Origin: an uncultured Erythrobacter sp.
Lineage (GTDB): Bacteria; Pseudomonadota; Alphaproteobacteria; Sphingomonadales; Sphingomonadaceae
DNA: 64,000 nt
Assembly: GCA_947493165.1 (NCBI GenBank)
Contig: CANLPY010000001.1
Location: 1,774,501-1,838,500 of the forward strand
Reading direction: 5' to 3'
The notes beneath the pieces were generated by a model. That model ran no database searches. It was not told where the DNA came from and saw only the letters and a list, made by a program, of their open reading frames with translations. The number at the start of each line of letters is the position of its first letter. The stretch's first letter is position 1. The position numbers and the translations under genes were made by a program. Shown piece by piece: positions 10,201 through 19,854 of this stretch.

Positions 10201-11920
10201 TGAAGGAGGTCAGCTGCCCGGTCACAAAGTCGACAAAAGAATTGGCGCGGTCCGCCATTCGACGCCGGGCGTCGGCCTGATCTCCCCGCCGCCACACCAC
10301 GATATTTACTCAATCGAAGATCTCGCACAGCTTATTCACGACCTCAAGAATGTGAACACGGGCGCACGAATTTCGGTGAAGCTGGTGTCCGAAGTGGGTG
10401 TTGGCACGGTTGCTGCTGGCGTATCGAAAGCGCGCGCAGATCATGTCACCATCTCAGGCTATGATGGCGGAACGGGCGCATCGCCGCTTACCTCGCTGAC
10501 CCACGCGGGTAGTCCGTGGGAAATTGGCCTCGCTGAAACGCAGCAGACGCTTCTGCTCAACGATCTGCGCAGCCGCATTGCGGTACAAGTTGACGGCGGA
10601 TTGCGCACCGGGCGCGATGTCGCCATCGGCGCTCTCCTGGGCGCGGATGAGTTCGGCTTCGCCACCGCGCCGCTGATTGCGGCAGGCTGTATCATGATGC
10701 GCAAATGCCATCTCAACACCTGCCCGGTTGGCGTCGCCACACAAGACCCTGTGCTACGCGCGCGCTTCACCGGTCAGCCAGAGCATGTGGTCAACTATAT
10801 GTTCTTCGTTGCTGAAGAGCTGCGCCAGATCATGGCAGAGATGGGCTTTCGCACGGTTGAGGAAATGGTTGGCCGCGCAGACCGGCTCGATATGACCCGG
10901 ATGCACCGTCACTGGAAAGCAAGCGGCATTGATCTTTCTCGCCTGTTACATATGCCAGAGCTTCCCGAAGGCGCCTCGCTGCACCATACCGAGGGGCAGG
11001 ATCACGGACTTGACGCAGCATTAGATAACGATCTGATCGCTGATTGTGCTGATGCCATCAAAGCGAAAAAGCCGGTTCAGCTTTCGTACGAAATCGCCAA
11101 CAAAAACCGCACGGTAGGCGCCATGCTGTCTGGTGAGATCGCCGCCGCTCACGGACATGAAGGCCTGCCGCCGGACACGATCCGCATCAACCTGTCAGGC
11201 GTTGCCGGGCAGAGCTTTGGCGCATGGCTCGCCCACGGGGTGACACTCGATCTCTCAGGCGATGCCAACGACTATGTCGGCAAAGGCATGTCAGGCGGAC
11301 GCATCATTGTGCGTCAGCCGGAGGCCGCAAACCGTGACCCAGGCCAGAACATCATTGTTGGCAACACCGTGCTCTATGGCGCGATTGCGGGTGAGGCCTA
11401 TTTTGGCGGCGTTGCCGGCGAACGCTTCGCCGTGCGTAATTCCGGTGCGATTGCTGTGGTCGAAGGCGCAGGCGATCATGCCTGCGAATATATGACTGGC
11501 GGCGTTGTTGTCGTACTGGGCCAAACAGGCCGCAACTTTGCGGCCGGGATGAGCGGCGGGGTAGCCTATGTCTACGACCCGCAAGGTCAGTTCAGCCAAT
11601 TGGTCAATCACGCGCAAGTCGACTTGCTGCCAATCAGCGCAGAGGCCGACAGCGATGACGGCACTGGGCGGCCACAACAACGCGGCACATCGGTGAACGA
11701 TTTCGGCATGGGTGATATGCTGCGTCACGATGCAGAGCGACTCAAGATACTGCTCGAACGACACCAATTGCACACAGACAGCGCCAAAGCTGGAGAGTTG
11801 CTCGCTAACTGGGAGCAATCGCTCGGCCAATTCGTAAAAGTCATGCCGCGAGACTATGCGCGCGCGCTGAAGGCGCTGGAAGCGGAGCGCGATGAAGCGG
11901 CTTCGGTCGCGGCAGAATAA
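7268..11920 (+). CDS. gltB: Glutamate synthase (NADPH) large subunit
   Basis: A 1550-residue protein, the normal length for bacterial GltB. After a short propeptide, Cys19 ([11 protein letters not shown]) becomes the N-terminal nucleophile of the class II glutaminase domain, which releases ammonia from glutamine. Then come the central domain, the FMN-binding synthase barrel ([44 protein letters not shown]), the 3Fe-4S cysteines C1141, C1147 and C1152 ([14 protein letters not shown]), and the C-terminal beta-helix ([35 protein letters not shown]). It makes two glutamates from 2-oxoglutarate and glutamine. It is 24 bases upstream of gltD, with which it forms the holoenzyme. Confidence 0.97.
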   Translation: MGQPAAQGLYDARNEHDACGVGMVAHIKGEKSHSIVESALEILNRIDHRGAVGADPLLGDGAGILLQIPDPLIRNWAASAGHDLPQAGDYAVAMCFMPQDEAARAFVTERFEKFTAKEGQRFIGWRDVPTTLDGLGKAVIDSMPVIQQAVIARGEECPDQDAFERKLIVIRKQTLNPLKGLAEKHDMPGLTETYMPSFSSRTIVYKGLLLCDQVGSFYNDLRDPNCVSALGLVHQRFSTNTFPSWRLAHPFRLIAHNGEINTVRGNVNWMNARRRTMESDLLGVDLDKMWPIIPHGQSDTACLDNALELLLAGGYSLAHAMMMLIPEAWSKNELMDPDQRAFYEYHAALMEPWDGPAAVAFTDGRQIGATLDRNGLRPARFCVTKDDIVCLASESGVLPFAEEDIIRKWRLQPGKMLLIDLEQGRIIEDDELKADLANAQPYAEWLKKAQFKLEDIADIEPEVAEVVERDQADGNSLLVRQQAFGYTQEDISRFLEPMAVKGDDPLGSMGTDTPIAVLSDKSRLLYDYFKQNFAQVTNPPIDPIREELVMSLLSMIGPRPNLLGRDAGTHKRLEVEQPILTNDDLAKIRTVETALDGAFRCATIDMTWDAEQGTQGIELAIREMCWAATEAVLQDHNILVLSDRAQNADRIPMPSLLATAAVHHHLVRQGLRMQTGLVVETGEAREVHHFCVLAGYGAEAINPYMAFETLEDIRRKKHLELDPREVEQNYIKAIGKGIRKVMSKMGISTYQSYCGAQIFDAVGLSSAFVQSYFTGTATTIEGVGLEQIAEETVRRHAQAYGDNPLYENMLDVGGIYQYRLRGEQHAWTPKNVADLQHAVRGNNPSNYEEFAKSVNEQSERLLTIRGLMEFKKADVAIPLDEVEPASEIVKRFSTGAMSFGSISHEAHSTLAVAMNRLGGRSNTGEGGEEPFRFQPMDNGDSMRSRIKQVASGRFGVTTEYLANSDDIQIKMAQGAKPGEGGQLPGHKVDKRIGAVRHSTPGVGLISPPPHHDIYSIEDLAQLIHDLKNVNTGARISVKLVSEVGVGTVAAGVSKARADHVTISGYDGGTGASPLTSLTHAGSPWEIGLAETQQTLLLNDLRSRIAVQVDGGLRTGRDVAIGALLGADEFGFATAPLIAAGCIMMRKCHLNTCPVGVATQDPVLRARFTGQPEHVVNYMFFVAEELRQIMAEMGFRTVEEMVGRADRLDMTRMHRHWKASGIDLSRLLHMPELPEGASLHHTEGQDHGLDAALDNDLIADCADAIKAKKPVQLSYEIANKNRTVGAMLSGEIAAAHGHEGLPPDTIRINLSGVAGQSFGAWLAHGVTLDLSGDANDYVGKGMSGGRIIVRQPEAANRDPGQNIIVGNTVLYGAIAGEAYFGGVAGERFAVRNSGAIAVVEGAGDHACEYMTGGVVVVLGQTGRNFAAGMSGGVAYVYDPQGQFSQLVNHAQVDLLPISAEADSDDGTGRPQQRGTSVNDFGMGDMLRHDAERLKILLERHQLHTDSAKAGELLANWEQSLGQFVKVMPRDYARALKALEAERDEAASVAAE

Positions 11921-11944
11921 GATTTAGGAATACGGATAAAAATT

Positions 11945-13396
11945 ATGGGCAAAGATACCGGATTTCTCGAAATCGAGCGGCGCGAACGCGACTATCTCGA
12001 TCCCAAGGAGCGGCTGAACAATTACCGCGAGTTTGTCGTGCAACCCGACGATGCAACCCTGTCTTCTCAGGCAGCACGCTGCATGGATTGCGGTATTCCC
12101 TATTGTCACAACGGTTGCCCGGTAAACAATATGATCCCGGACTGGAACCATCTGGTTTATGAGGATGATTGGAAGAACGCGCTGGCCGTGCTGCATTCGA
12201 CCAATAATTTTCCAGAATTCACAGGCCGCATCTGCCCCGCCCCGTGCGAGGCGAGTTGCACACTCAACATTGTCGACCAACCTGTTACGATCAAATCCAT
12301 CGAATGCGCGATTGTCGATCGCGGTTGGAAAGAAGGCTGGATTGAACCGCAAGTTCCCGCGAAAAAGACCGGAAAGTCAGTCGCGGTAATCGGGTCAGGA
12401 CCAGCAGGAATGGCCTGCGCTCAGCAATTGGCGCGCGCGGGGCACACCGTCACGCTGTTTGAAAAGAGCGACCGTGTCGGCGGATTGCTGCGCTACGGCA
12501 TTCCCGACTTCAAGATGGAAAAACAGCTGATTAACCGCCGCTGCGTCCAGATGGAGGCTGAAGGCGTAGAGTTTAAAACATCCAAAGAGGTTGGCGTCGA
12601 TGTCTCATTTAAGAGCTTGGACGAAAACTTTGATGCGATCGTTCTGGCAGGCGGCAGCGAAGATGCGCGCCAACTTGCCATTCCGGGCGCTGAAATGAAT
12701 GGTGTACGCTTGGCGATGGAATTCCTGACCCAGCAAAACAAGCGCAACGCAGGCGACGAAGAATTGCGCGCCGCCCCGCGCGGCAGCCTTCTTGCGACCG
12801 GCAAGGACGTGGTCGTGATCGGCGGCGGTGACACCGGCAGCGACTGTGTTGGCACATCCAACCGTCAGGGCGCGAAAAGCGTTACCCAGCTTGAGATCAT
12901 GCCCAAGCCGCCCGAGAAGGAAGACAAGGCCCTGACATGGCCGAACTGGCCGCTGAAAATGCGCACCTCATCCAGCCACGAAGAAGGTGTTGATCGCGAC
13001 TGGGCGGTCCTGACCAAGCGCGTGGTTGGTGATGGCGAGAAGGTCACAGGGCTGGAATGCGCCCGCGTCGAATGGGTCCCAGATGAAGATGGTAGGGGTC
13101 AAATGCGTGAAATCGTAGGCAGCGAATTTACCCTGCCTGCCGATCTAATCTTGCTCGCTATGGGTTTTGTTGGTCCTAAAAAGGCTGGCTTGCTCGATCA
13201 GGCTGCAGTTGAGCTGACGGAGCGCGGCAATGTTTCTGCCAATGAGCAAGACTACGCCACCAGCGTGGACAAGGTTTATGCCTGCGGTGATATGCGGCGC
13301 GGCCAAAGTCTAGTGGTCTGGGCGATCCGCGAAGGCCGCCAATGTGCCGCCAGCGTGGATGAAGCGTTGATGGGCGCAAGCTCACTACCGCGCTAG
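11945..13396 (+). CDS. gltD: Glutamate synthase small subunit
   Basis: A 483-residue beta subunit that feeds electrons from NADPH to GltB. The N-terminal region carries the cysteines for two 4Fe-4S clusters: C46, C49, C54, C58 ([16 protein letters not shown]) and C97, C101, C105 ([12 protein letters not shown]). An FAD-binding GSGPAG motif lies at 150-155 ([15 protein letters not shown]), and the NADPH-binding fold shows [16 protein letters not shown]. The C-terminal [19 protein letters not shown] is the second FAD contact. It follows gltB closely, so the two are one operon. Confidence 0.97.
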   Translation: MGKDTGFLEIERRERDYLDPKERLNNYREFVVQPDDATLSSQAARCMDCGIPYCHNGCPVNNMIPDWNHLVYEDDWKNALAVLHSTNNFPEFTGRICPAPCEASCTLNIVDQPVTIKSIECAIVDRGWKEGWIEPQVPAKKTGKSVAVIGSGPAGMACAQQLARAGHTVTLFEKSDRVGGLLRYGIPDFKMEKQLINRRCVQMEAEGVEFKTSKEVGVDVSFKSLDENFDAIVLAGGSEDARQLAIPGAEMNGVRLAMEFLTQQNKRNAGDEELRAAPRGSLLATGKDVVVIGGGDTGSDCVGTSNRQGAKSVTQLEIMPKPPEKEDKALTWPNWPLKMRTSSSHEEGVDRDWAVLTKRVVGDGEKVTGLECARVEWVPDEDGRGQMREIVGSEFTLPADLILLAMGFVGPKKAGLLDQAAVELTERGNVSANEQDYATSVDKVYACGDMRRGQSLVVWAIREGRQCAASVDEALMGASSLPR

Positions 13397-13453
13397 GTGG
13401 ACTTCCTCTCTTCCGCGCGTGATACTGTTGCAGAGCCGGTGAGAGTTAGGGTG

Positions 13454-14314
13454 ATGCAATTGTCTTCAAAGCTGTTTTTCGGGGTAACTACGCTCGCGCT
13501 GAGCGCTTGTGCGACGCCGGCCATTAAAAGCTCGGCCGGGCTTAATGATGCAGCCACGCCGTCTACTGCGGTTGAACCCGATACAGCGGTGACCGCCGTC
13601 CCCTTGGCTTCATCACCAACCACGACTTCTCCGTTCGTCGGACGCTACAATGGCAATTCGTTTGAAACCGCAATGGGGATGCTGGTCGCGCCAGACGGCA
13701 CCTTTCAATGGGGCCTTTCGGTCGGAGGTCTAGACTTACGTGCGCGCGGCACATGGGAGCAGCGCGGTGATGTTTTATTTCTGACCTCTGACCCCAAACC
13801 GGTACCGCCAGAAATTCGGTTTTTGTCGATAGCGGACAGGTCGCCGGATGCAGAAGACGACAAGCTTGTCTACGTCACGCGCCCCGACGGCGAGCCATTC
13901 ACCTATGCGGAAGCCCGGATTGAATGCGCAAACGGCGCGCGCTTCACCGAATTCGTAGCGGGCAGCAATGCCTATCTCGAAGATTATGAGCCGCCGGAAT
14001 GTGATCGGATGAGCGCCATCACTGTCGAGCAAAGCAATTACAATGTGACTTCACCGCGAATTGATTTGCAGAAGGCTGGATGGAAGCCGGGGAAAATCCT
14101 CCGGTTTGAATTCGAGCCTAACGATATCGGAGTGGCGGACTTCACCGGCATGAAAGGGCTTCTTTCAGACGGAACACTGCGGTTCTTCGGCGGACCAGGC
14201 ATCGCCGATCAGCCGCCGCCGCGACCGGGCGAAGTCGTGCTTGAGTTGCGCAAAATGCCGCCGCGTCCTCAGCCCCAACCAACGACTTCAGAGCCTGCAG
14301 CCGAGACGCCTTAA
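13454..14314 (+). CDS. Hypothetical lipoprotein
   Basis: A 286-residue product with a signal peptide ending in a lipobox (LSAC, Cys19), so it is predicted to be lipid-anchored. A Thr/Pro/Ala-rich linker follows, then a beta-rich domain (FVGRYNGNSFETAMGMLVAPDG, then GTWEQRGDVLFLTSDPK) that resembles the small beta-barrel folds of periplasmic proteins sensing or binding ligands, and a Pro-rich tail. I recognise no specific family. I chose the ATG at 13454 because it begins a proper signal sequence; the GTG at 13397, adjacent to the gltD stop, would add a charged extension that breaks it. The stop overlaps the converging DksA-like gene by 4 bases. Confidence 0.75.
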   Translation: MQLSSKLFFGVTTLALSACATPAIKSSAGLNDAATPSTAVEPDTAVTAVPLASSPTTTSPFVGRYNGNSFETAMGMLVAPDGTFQWGLSVGGLDLRARGTWEQRGDVLFLTSDPKPVPPEIRFLSIADRSPDAEDDKLVYVTRPDGEPFTYAEARIECANGARFTEFVAGSNAYLEDYEPPECDRMSAITVEQSNYNVTSPRIDLQKAGWKPGKILRFEFEPNDIGVADFTGMKGLLSDGTLRFFGGPGIADQPPPRPGEVVLELRKMPPRPQPQPTTSEPAAETP

Positions 14315-14649
14315 CCGCTTACCCCGCTCGCGCATTTCACGCATTGTGCGGCGCTGGGATCGTGCGCCAAGCGCTTTTCCGCGATCTCCTCGCCGCATGA
14401 GGCGCAATAGCCCCATTCACCTTCATTCAAACGCTCTAGCGCTGATGCAATCCGCGCGCGCTCGTTTGCTCGCCTTCGCACTTGAGCTTGAGCCATTGCT
14501 TGCTGCTGCATCGCATCCATACGTGACAGGCGCCCGACGCTGTCCTGCTGTAACTCAACCACGTCGGTGGAATCGGCATTGGCAGCATCTTCTGCTGCCA
14601 GTTCTTCGTGCCGCGCCAATAGAGCTTTGCGGGCCTCGTCCTCGGTCAC
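14311..14649 (-). CDS. DksA/TraR family C4-type zinc finger protein
   Basis: A 112-residue protein. An N-terminal helical region (about 1-75, Ala/Gln/Arg-rich, coiled-coil-like) is followed by a zinc finger with C82, C85, C103 and C106 (YCASCGEEI...QCVKC). This is the layout of DksA/TraR proteins, which insert into the RNA polymerase secondary channel, but the protein is shorter than canonical DksA (about 150 residues), and I cannot confirm the DxxDxA tip motif, so a DksA-like role is unproven. The GTG start overlaps the TGA stop of ung in a GTGA tetranucleotide, indicating translational coupling with a DNA-repair enzyme. Confidence 0.85.
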   Translation of the reverse strand: MTEDEARKALLARHEELAAEDAANADSTDVVELQQDSVGRLSRMDAMQQQAMAQAQVRRRANERARIASALERLNEGEWGYCASCGEEIAEKRLAHDPSAAQCVKCASGVSG

Positions 14650-15335
14650 GCGAGGCTCCAGTCGACCGGAGTCATGCCCTGACTTTCGAGAAAATCATTA
14701 GTCTGGCTGAACGGCTTCGAGCCAAAGAATCCGCGATGCGCCGATAAGGGGCTGGGGTGCGGGCCGGTTAGCACCAAATGATGCGGTGCGGCGCCGAGCC
14801 CTCTCACCCGGCCCGCCTTTTTCTGCGCGTGACTGCCCCACAGGATGAAGACCGCAGGCTCCCCGCGATCCACAACCGCCTGAACGCAGGCATCGGTAAT
14901 CGCATCCCAACCGCGCCCGGCGTGACTGCCAGCCTGACCACTTTCGACTGTGAGCGTGTTGTTCAGCAGCAGCACGCCTTGCTTTGCCCAAGGAGTAAGG
15001 TTGCCTGTGGCCGGCTTGGCGACACCCAAATCACCTTCCAGCTCTTTAAAAATATTTGCGAGCGAGGGCGGCTGTTTCACCCCGTCTTGCACCGAAAAAC
15101 TGAGACCATGCGCCTGACCCGGTCCGTGATACGGGTCTTGGCCAAGGATCACCACGCGCACTTTATCCAGCGGAGTTGCCTGCAATGCCGCAAGTCGAAA
15201 CCCACGCGGCGGAAAGATAACTTTGCCCGCGTCCTCTTGCGCGCGCAGCCAACCGCCAAGCTTGCGCGCTTCTGTCGTCGCCAGTGCGGGGTCAAGCGCA
15301 TCTTTCCAGCTTTGAGGGATCGCATCATCGGTCAT
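14646..15335 (-). CDS. ung: Uracil-DNA glycosylase (family 1)
   Basis: A 229-residue enzyme that excises uracil from DNA to start base excision repair. Family 1 motifs are present: the water-activating Asp67 in GQDPYHG (65-71), the uracil-binding region LLLNNTLTVE, and the DNA-intercalation motif with His193 in GPHPSPLSAHRG. The ATG at 15335 begins the natural N-terminus (TDDAIPQSW); an ATG two codons upstream at 15341 is possible. The open frame continues much further upstream but there it is antisense to the RNase D gene and is not credible. Its stop overlaps the start of the DksA-like gene. Confidence 0.95.
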   Translation of the reverse strand: MTDDAIPQSWKDALDPALATTEARKLGGWLRAQEDAGKVIFPPRGFRLAALQATPLDKVRVVILGQDPYHGPGQAHGLSFSVQDGVKQPPSLANIFKELEGDLGVAKPATGNLTPWAKQGVLLLNNTLTVESGQAGSHAGRGWDAITDACVQAVVDRGEPAVFILWGSHAQKKAGRVRGLGAAPHHLVLTGPHPSPLSAHRGFFGSKPFSQTNDFLESQGMTPVDWSLA

Positions 15336-15419
15336 AAGCATCAAAGCTACACCGCCAATCGCCCTTTGCGCCATGTCCCCTTCCCCTCTTTCCCCAATCG
15401 GCCTAAGGGATGACGCCAT

Positions 15420-16037
15420 ATGACAGTCCATTTCCACGAAGAAGACCTGCCCGCAGGCGTGCTCGCTGATGGCCCCGTTGCCGTCGATACTGAAACTATG
15501 GGCCTGATCACCCACCGCGATAGGCTCTGCGTGGTGCAGATCAGCGATGGTAGCGGTGATGAGCATCTGGTGCGGTTTGGCCCAGACAGCGATTACGACG
15601 CGCCCAACCTCAAGGCCGTTCTGGCAGACACTAGCCGAGTGAAACTCTACCACTACGCCCGCTTCGATCTCGCCGCGATCCAACATTATCTGGGTGTGAT
15701 GGCAGCGCCAGTGTTCTGCACCAAAATCGCCAGCAAGTTGGTGCGCACCTATACGGACCGCCATGGTCTCAAAAACCTAGTCAACGAATTGCTCGGCGCG
15801 GATATATCCAAGCAGCAGCAAAGCTCTGACTGGGGCGGCCCAGAATTGTCAGAGGCACAGCGCGAATACGCTGCCTCTGATGTGCGGTTCCTGCATGCCA
15901 TGCGCGAAGAGCTGATCAAGCGGTTGGAGCGCGAAGGCCGTATGGAGATGGCGCAGGCTTGTTTCGATTTTCTGCCAACCCGCGCATTGCTTGATCTAGC
16001 CGGCTGGCCAGAAAACGATATTTTCAGCCACGCCTAA
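15420..16037 (+). CDS. rnd: Ribonuclease D-type 3'-5' exonuclease
   Basis: A 205-residue DEDDy exonuclease: D23 and E25 (VDTETMGL), D83 (HYARFDLAAI), and Y150 with D154 (YAASDVRFLHA). The family trims RNA 3' ends using two metal ions. It is about half the length of E. coli RNase D and lacks the C-terminal HRDC domains; the short form is usual in alphaproteobacteria. It starts 84 bases from the divergent ung gene and is followed by lptC and lptA on the same strand, a gene order I associate with this group. Confidence 0.9.
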   Translation: MTVHFHEEDLPAGVLADGPVAVDTETMGLITHRDRLCVVQISDGSGDEHLVRFGPDSDYDAPNLKAVLADTSRVKLYHYARFDLAAIQHYLGVMAAPVFCTKIASKLVRTYTDRHGLKNLVNELLGADISKQQQSSDWGGPELSEAQREYAASDVRFLHAMREELIKRLEREGRMEMAQACFDFLPTRALLDLAGWPENDIFSHA

Positions 16038-16061
16038 CGTTAAGGACGGCAAGAACCAACC

Positions 16062-16727
16062 ATGGTCATCAAACGGCGCATCGAAACCAGCGAAGCAAAG
16101 GAATTGCGTGACAAGCGCAAACACTTTGCAACGCCCGGTGGCAGTCATGACAAATTGGTCGGTTTTCTAGCACGCGCGCTGCCGATGGGGGTCGGCATCA
16201 TGGCTGCACTGATGATCATCACCCCGCTCAGCCCACGCGGCGAGATTTCTTTCCTGCTTGATCGCAATAAAGTGGCGATGATCAGCGAACGCTTGAGCGT
16301 CGACAATGCGCTTTATCGTGGGCGCGATAATCGCGGCCGGCCGTTCTCGATTCAGGCGGGCGAAGCGATCCAGCAATCCAGCACAGAGGGAATTGTGAGG
16401 ATGCAGGACATGATTGCGCAATTGCAACTTTCTGATGGCCCTGCTCGGCTCAGTGCGGGCGGCGGCGCCTATGATCTCAACGAAGAAAAAGTCGCGGTTG
16501 ATGGACCTGTTCGTTTGCGGGCCGCAGATGGCTACACTATGACAGCCAGCGGCGTGACGGTCGATCTGAACACGCGCACCATGCGCGGCGAAGACGGGGT
16601 CGAAGGTGCTGTGCCAGCGGGCACATTTAGCGCCAACGCAATCCGCGCTGATCTGTCGGCGCGCACAATCACTCTGGATGGCAATGCAAAACTGTCCATG
16701 ATACCGGGCAAATTGAGAGCACCATGA
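16062..16727 (+). CDS. lptC: LPS export protein LptC
   Basis: A 221-residue bitopic inner-membrane protein. A basic cytoplasmic N-terminus, one membrane helix (about residues 42-60) and a beta-jellyroll periplasmic domain with repeated strand motifs (LSAGGGAYDLNEEKVAVDGPV, RAADGYTMTASGVTVDL) fit LptC. The protein takes LPS from the LptBFG complex and passes it to LptA across the periplasm. The last four bases overlap the start of lptA (ATGA), so translation is coupled. It lies 24 bases after rnd. Confidence 0.85.
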   Translation: MVIKRRIETSEAKELRDKRKHFATPGGSHDKLVGFLARALPMGVGIMAALMIITPLSPRGEISFLLDRNKVAMISERLSVDNALYRGRDNRGRPFSIQAGEAIQQSSTEGIVRMQDMIAQLQLSDGPARLSAGGGAYDLNEEKVAVDGPVRLRAADGYTMTASGVTVDLNTRTMRGEDGVEGAVPAGTFSANAIRADLSARTITLDGNAKLSMIPGKLRAP

Positions 16728-17293
16728 CACAATCAATCAGACCCTCTTTGATAAAAACCGCGGCACGATGGGGCCTTGGCGGGTTTGTCGCCGCAGCCGC
16801 TTTGATGGCGGGTATTCAAGCGGGCGCACAGGGCATCGCTTCGCATAACAGCAGAGCTCCGGTAGACTTTGACGCTGGACGGATTGAATTGCAGGACCGC
16901 GAGAACCGCGTTGCTTTGTCGGGCAGTGTGGTGGTCCGTCAGGCCGGCCTAACGGTCAGATCTAATCGTATGCTTGTCAATTACACCGACACCGGATCGC
17001 TCGATATTCAACGTATCACTGCGACCGGCGGCGTTACCGTTACGCGCGGCAATGAAAGCGCCAGCGGCGATGTTGCGATCTATGATTTTGGCCGGCGCAT
17101 CATCACAATGTCGGGCAATGTCAGATTGCGGCGCGGGGCTGACCGGCTCAGCGGCGGACGGCTCGTGATTGACCTGCGCACAGGTTTGTCGAGCGTGGAT
17201 GGCAGCGTGTCTGGCAATTCGGGCGTGCCTGGCGGCGCAACCGAAGGGTCAGATGGTCGCGTAAGAGGCAGCTTCAGCGTCCCTCAGGACTAA
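16724..17293 (+). CDS. lptA: LPS transport periplasmic protein LptA (OstA-like)
   Basis: A 189-residue protein with an N-terminal signal sequence (hydrophobic 18-34, ending near AGAQG) and an OstA/LptA-type jellyroll with repeated patterns: PVDFDAGRIELQDRENRVALSG, VVRQAGLTVRSNRMLVNY, ATGGVTVTRGNESASGDVAIYD, ITMSGNVRLRRGADRLSGGRLVIDL. It forms the periplasmic bridge for LPS. It overlaps lptC by 4 bases. The usual next gene, the ATPase lptB, is absent here: a sugar transferase converges on lptA 9 bases after its stop. Confidence 0.88.
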   Translation: MTQSIRPSLIKTAARWGLGGFVAAAALMAGIQAGAQGIASHNSRAPVDFDAGRIELQDRENRVALSGSVVVRQAGLTVRSNRMLVNYTDTGSLDIQRITATGGVTVTRGNESASGDVAIYDFGRRIITMSGNVRLRRGADRLSGGRLVIDLRTGLSSVDGSVSGNSGVPGGATEGSDGRVRGSFSVPQD

Positions 17294-17301
17294 CAGTCAG
17301 C

Positions 17302-18705
17302 CTAGTAAGCCCGGTCATGGCGCAGCACGCGGAGGGTTTGCAGCATGATCGCAAGGTCGCGTTGCAGCGTCCATCCAGCGATATATTCAAGATCAGATTG
17401 CAAGCGATCAGTGAGGTCAGCCTCGCTTTCGGTCGCGCCGCGATGCCCGCGAATTTGCGCCAGACCCGTAAGGCCAGGCTTTAAAGAGTGTCGCCGCCAA
17501 TATCGCTGATCAACCTCCCAAAAAAGTTTATCGCCTGCTTGGCTTCCGGGCGCATGAGGACGCGGGCCTACAATCGCCATATCGCCGCGCAGCACGTTCC
17601 AGAGCTGCGGCAGTTCGTCCAGACTGTTGGCGCGAATAAAGCGGCCAATGTGCGTGACCCTATCATCAGCGCGCGCTGTTGATCGCGAGCCGTCTGCGCC
17701 ATTTGGGTCCACCCGCATGCTTCGGAATTTGAGCAAATTGAAGAATTTGCTGCCCCGCCCGACTCGCTCTTGGACGAACAGCACAGGTCCGCCATCTTCC
17801 AACTTAATGACTAATGCAATCAGCAGCAGCACCGGGCTGAGGACGAATAGACCGGCCGCAGCAACCGTAACGTCGAACATGCGCTTTATGGCTCTGGCTC
17901 GCAAACGCAGCGGGCCAGTTGATACAACCAGCGTTGAGCGATTTTGACTATCATAATGCTGCACTCCAACCGCGCCTAAGCGATGCGAGGTTTCGCTTAC
18001 AATCTCGCCAAAAACGCCTGCGGATTTCATCAAGGTCGCCCACTGCTCTCTGCGTTCAGCCGGACAGCTCACGACCACGCTATCCTGATTACGCAGCAAT
18101 TGCCCAATCCGGTCACGCATCTGCGGATCATCACTCGCGGGGTTAAGTCCCGCGCGGGCCGCATCTATCCGTTCAGCATCGCCGGCCGCAAAACCGGGTC
18201 CGCTGTCATCAATCACCAATTGGTTGCGGATCTTGCCGTTCCATTTTTGTTGTATGAGACGAACCAACAATCGGCGCGCGGCCGCCATCAGGAAAAAACT
18301 TATCACGAAGCCCAATGAGATTGTGACACGCGAGAAGACGGCGTTAGACTTGGTGTAAAAAGCGACGAAATTTATGAGTGCTGCGGAAATGATCAGCGCA
18401 ACCGCCATTTGACGCACCGCATATGCCCAATCGATCAATGCCCGTGCGCAATAGCTGGCATTATACAAAGCGATGGTGATGAAAATCGGCAGCAATGCCT
18501 GCGCAGCCAGCAAAGCGCGCGGCTCCCACCACCAATTCTCATACGTCAACGCCGCCAGCACAAACCCGGCATGAAGCAAAATAATGTCGATCAGCAGCAT
18601 CGCGATATAGGCGCGCAATCGCCTCCGCTCCAGCGAAGGAGGCGGCTGATAACGCGCCGGTTCTAGGCCAAGCGCTGCATCAAGTTTGCCAAGCGGTTTG
18701 TTCAT
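17302..18705 (-). CDS. Polyprenyl-phosphate sugar transferase (WcaJ/bacterial sugar transferase family)
   Basis: A 467-residue protein. The N-terminal half has four to five membrane helices (about 40-160) and a degenerate nucleotide-binding-like region. The C-terminal half is the bacterial sugar transferase domain: the KRMFDVTVAAAGLFVLSPVL membrane hairpin, GPVLFVQERVGRGSKFFNLL, KFRSMRVD, LDELPQLWNVLRGDMAIVGPRP and the LKPGLTGLAQIRG motif. The enzyme transfers a sugar-1-phosphate from a UDP-sugar to undecaprenyl phosphate, starting exopolysaccharide synthesis. I chose the ATG at 18705, preceded by AAGG, over the open frame beginning at 18792. It could prime the polysaccharide handled by the O-ligase and glycosyltransferase at 2.8-5.9 kb (inference). 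Confidence 0.9.
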   Translation of the reverse strand: MNKPLGKLDAALGLEPARYQPPPSLERRRLRAYIAMLLIDIILLHAGFVLAALTYENWWWEPRALLAAQALLPIFITIALYNASYCARALIDWAYAVRQMAVALIISAALINFVAFYTKSNAVFSRVTISLGFVISFFLMAAARRLLVRLIQQKWNGKIRNQLVIDDSGPGFAAGDAERIDAARAGLNPASDDPQMRDRIGQLLRNQDSVVVSCPAERREQWATLMKSAGVFGEIVSETSHRLGAVGVQHYDSQNRSTLVVSTGPLRLRARAIKRMFDVTVAAAGLFVLSPVLLLIALVIKLEDGGPVLFVQERVGRGSKFFNLLKFRSMRVDPNGADGSRSTARADDRVTHIGRFIRANSLDELPQLWNVLRGDMAIVGPRPHAPGSQAGDKLFWEVDQRYWRRHSLKPGLTGLAQIRGHRGATESEADLTDRLQSDLEYIAGWTLQRDLAIMLQTLRVLRHDRAY

Positions 18706-18813
18706 ACCTTGCGACCCCCACCACAAGATGGAAGACTTTGCGTTGTTATTTTGCGAACCTACAATTAAAATTTGTAAATTGATAAGTGCCAAGCGCGGTT
18801 TTGGCCCGATACT

Positions 18814-19854
18814 TTAACGTTTCGCAGCAAATCGGGTGATATCAGCAAGCCCTTGGGCGAGCAGCAGCTCAGCCGCCTGACTGTTTGATAGGAGCGCGCG
18901 GTGCATTTCCACCAAACGCGGGACCAAGCGATCAAGCTTGCGCGGCTGCCACCGGCCAAGCTGATTGCGGATTTCGCGCTCTTCCTTCCAAAAGATACCC
19001 AACTGCGCCTTTTCGCCTTTGCCCAGATTGTCGAGCGACCCACGCGGGCCAAGCTTCGCAGTGATATGCGCCAATTGCGCTGCGCGGCGTTCAATCGCTA
19101 GCAACAAGCCAACCGGATTGAGGCTCAATTCCCGCATCCGGCGAATTTCTTTGTCGAGCCGCGCCACTTCGCCGCTCATCACCGCGTTGACGAGAGGCTG
19201 AAAACCGTCTTCTTCAGTAGCCGCGCCGATCTCACCATAATCCTCAACCGAGGCCGTCTTGGGAGATTGCGGATCAGCATCGCAATACAGCGCGAGCTTT
19301 GTCACCTCTGACTGGGCGAGCCGAACATCCAGACCAGCCGAACGCGCAATCCTTTCCGCCAGATCGCCGCCCAGCCGCAGTCCTGCGGCGTCTGCCATGC
19401 TGCGCACAGATGATGCGACAGATGACAGATCAGGCGGCCAGAACACCGCCACCATGCCATCCTTACGTTTTTCAATCAGCTTGGCTGTGCGCGCTTTGTC
19501 CGTGGCAGACGTCGCGATAATTATGACCGGAGCAGCATCACCGCCGCCCGCATCACCCGTTTCGATCAACGCTTTGACCGCATCATGGGCTTCATCACCG
19601 CTGGCGCGTACCATTATGTGCCGCTTGTCGCCAAACAGAGAGCCTGAACGCGCCTCATCACCAAGCAGGGCTGGATCACGTTTCAGATCGCCGCCTGACA
19701 GCTCAAACCGCTCCCCGGCATCGGGCAAGCCCTCAATGATCTTGGTAGCCGCTGCGGAAGCGCCCGCTTCATCAGGACCGCAAAAAAAGAATATTGAGCA
19801 ATTGGCAGCGCCGCTCGGCAAGCCCCGGGCAAAATCGCGCTGGGTCGCCTTCAT
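18814..19854 (-). CDS. holA: DNA polymerase III subunit delta
   Basis: A 346-residue protein with the layout of the clamp-loader delta subunit: an AAA+-like domain starting IFFFCGPDEAGASAAATKIIE (with a degenerate P-loop, as is normal for delta), the GDLKRDPALLGDEARSGSLFG region, and a C-terminal collar domain (NPVGLLLAIERRAAQLAHI, RQLGRW-like). Delta opens the beta sliding clamp during replication. The start overlaps the lptE stop by 4 bases (ATGA). This coupling to lptE and leuS is common in alphaproteobacteria. Confidence 0.92.
   Translation of the reverse strand: MKATQRDFARGLPSGAANCSIFFFCGPDEAGASAAATKIIEGLPDAGERFELSGGDLKRDPALLGDEARSGSLFGDKRHIMVRASGDEAHDAVKALIETGDAGGGDAAPVIIIATSATDKARTAKLIEKRKDGMVAVFWPPDLSSVASSVRSMADAAGLRLGGDLAERIARSAGLDVRLAQSEVTKLALYCDADPQSPKTASVEDYGEIGAATEEDGFQPLVNAVMSGEVARLDKEIRRMRELSLNPVGLLLAIERRAAQLAHITAKLGPRGSLDNLGKGEKAQLGIFWKEEREIRNQLGRWQPRKLDRLVPRLVEMHRALLSNSQAAELLLAQGLADITRFAAKR

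Noticed and set aside
15336..15764. N-terminal extension of ung
   Set aside because: It is antisense to the RNase D gene; the natural Ung N-terminus begins at 15335.
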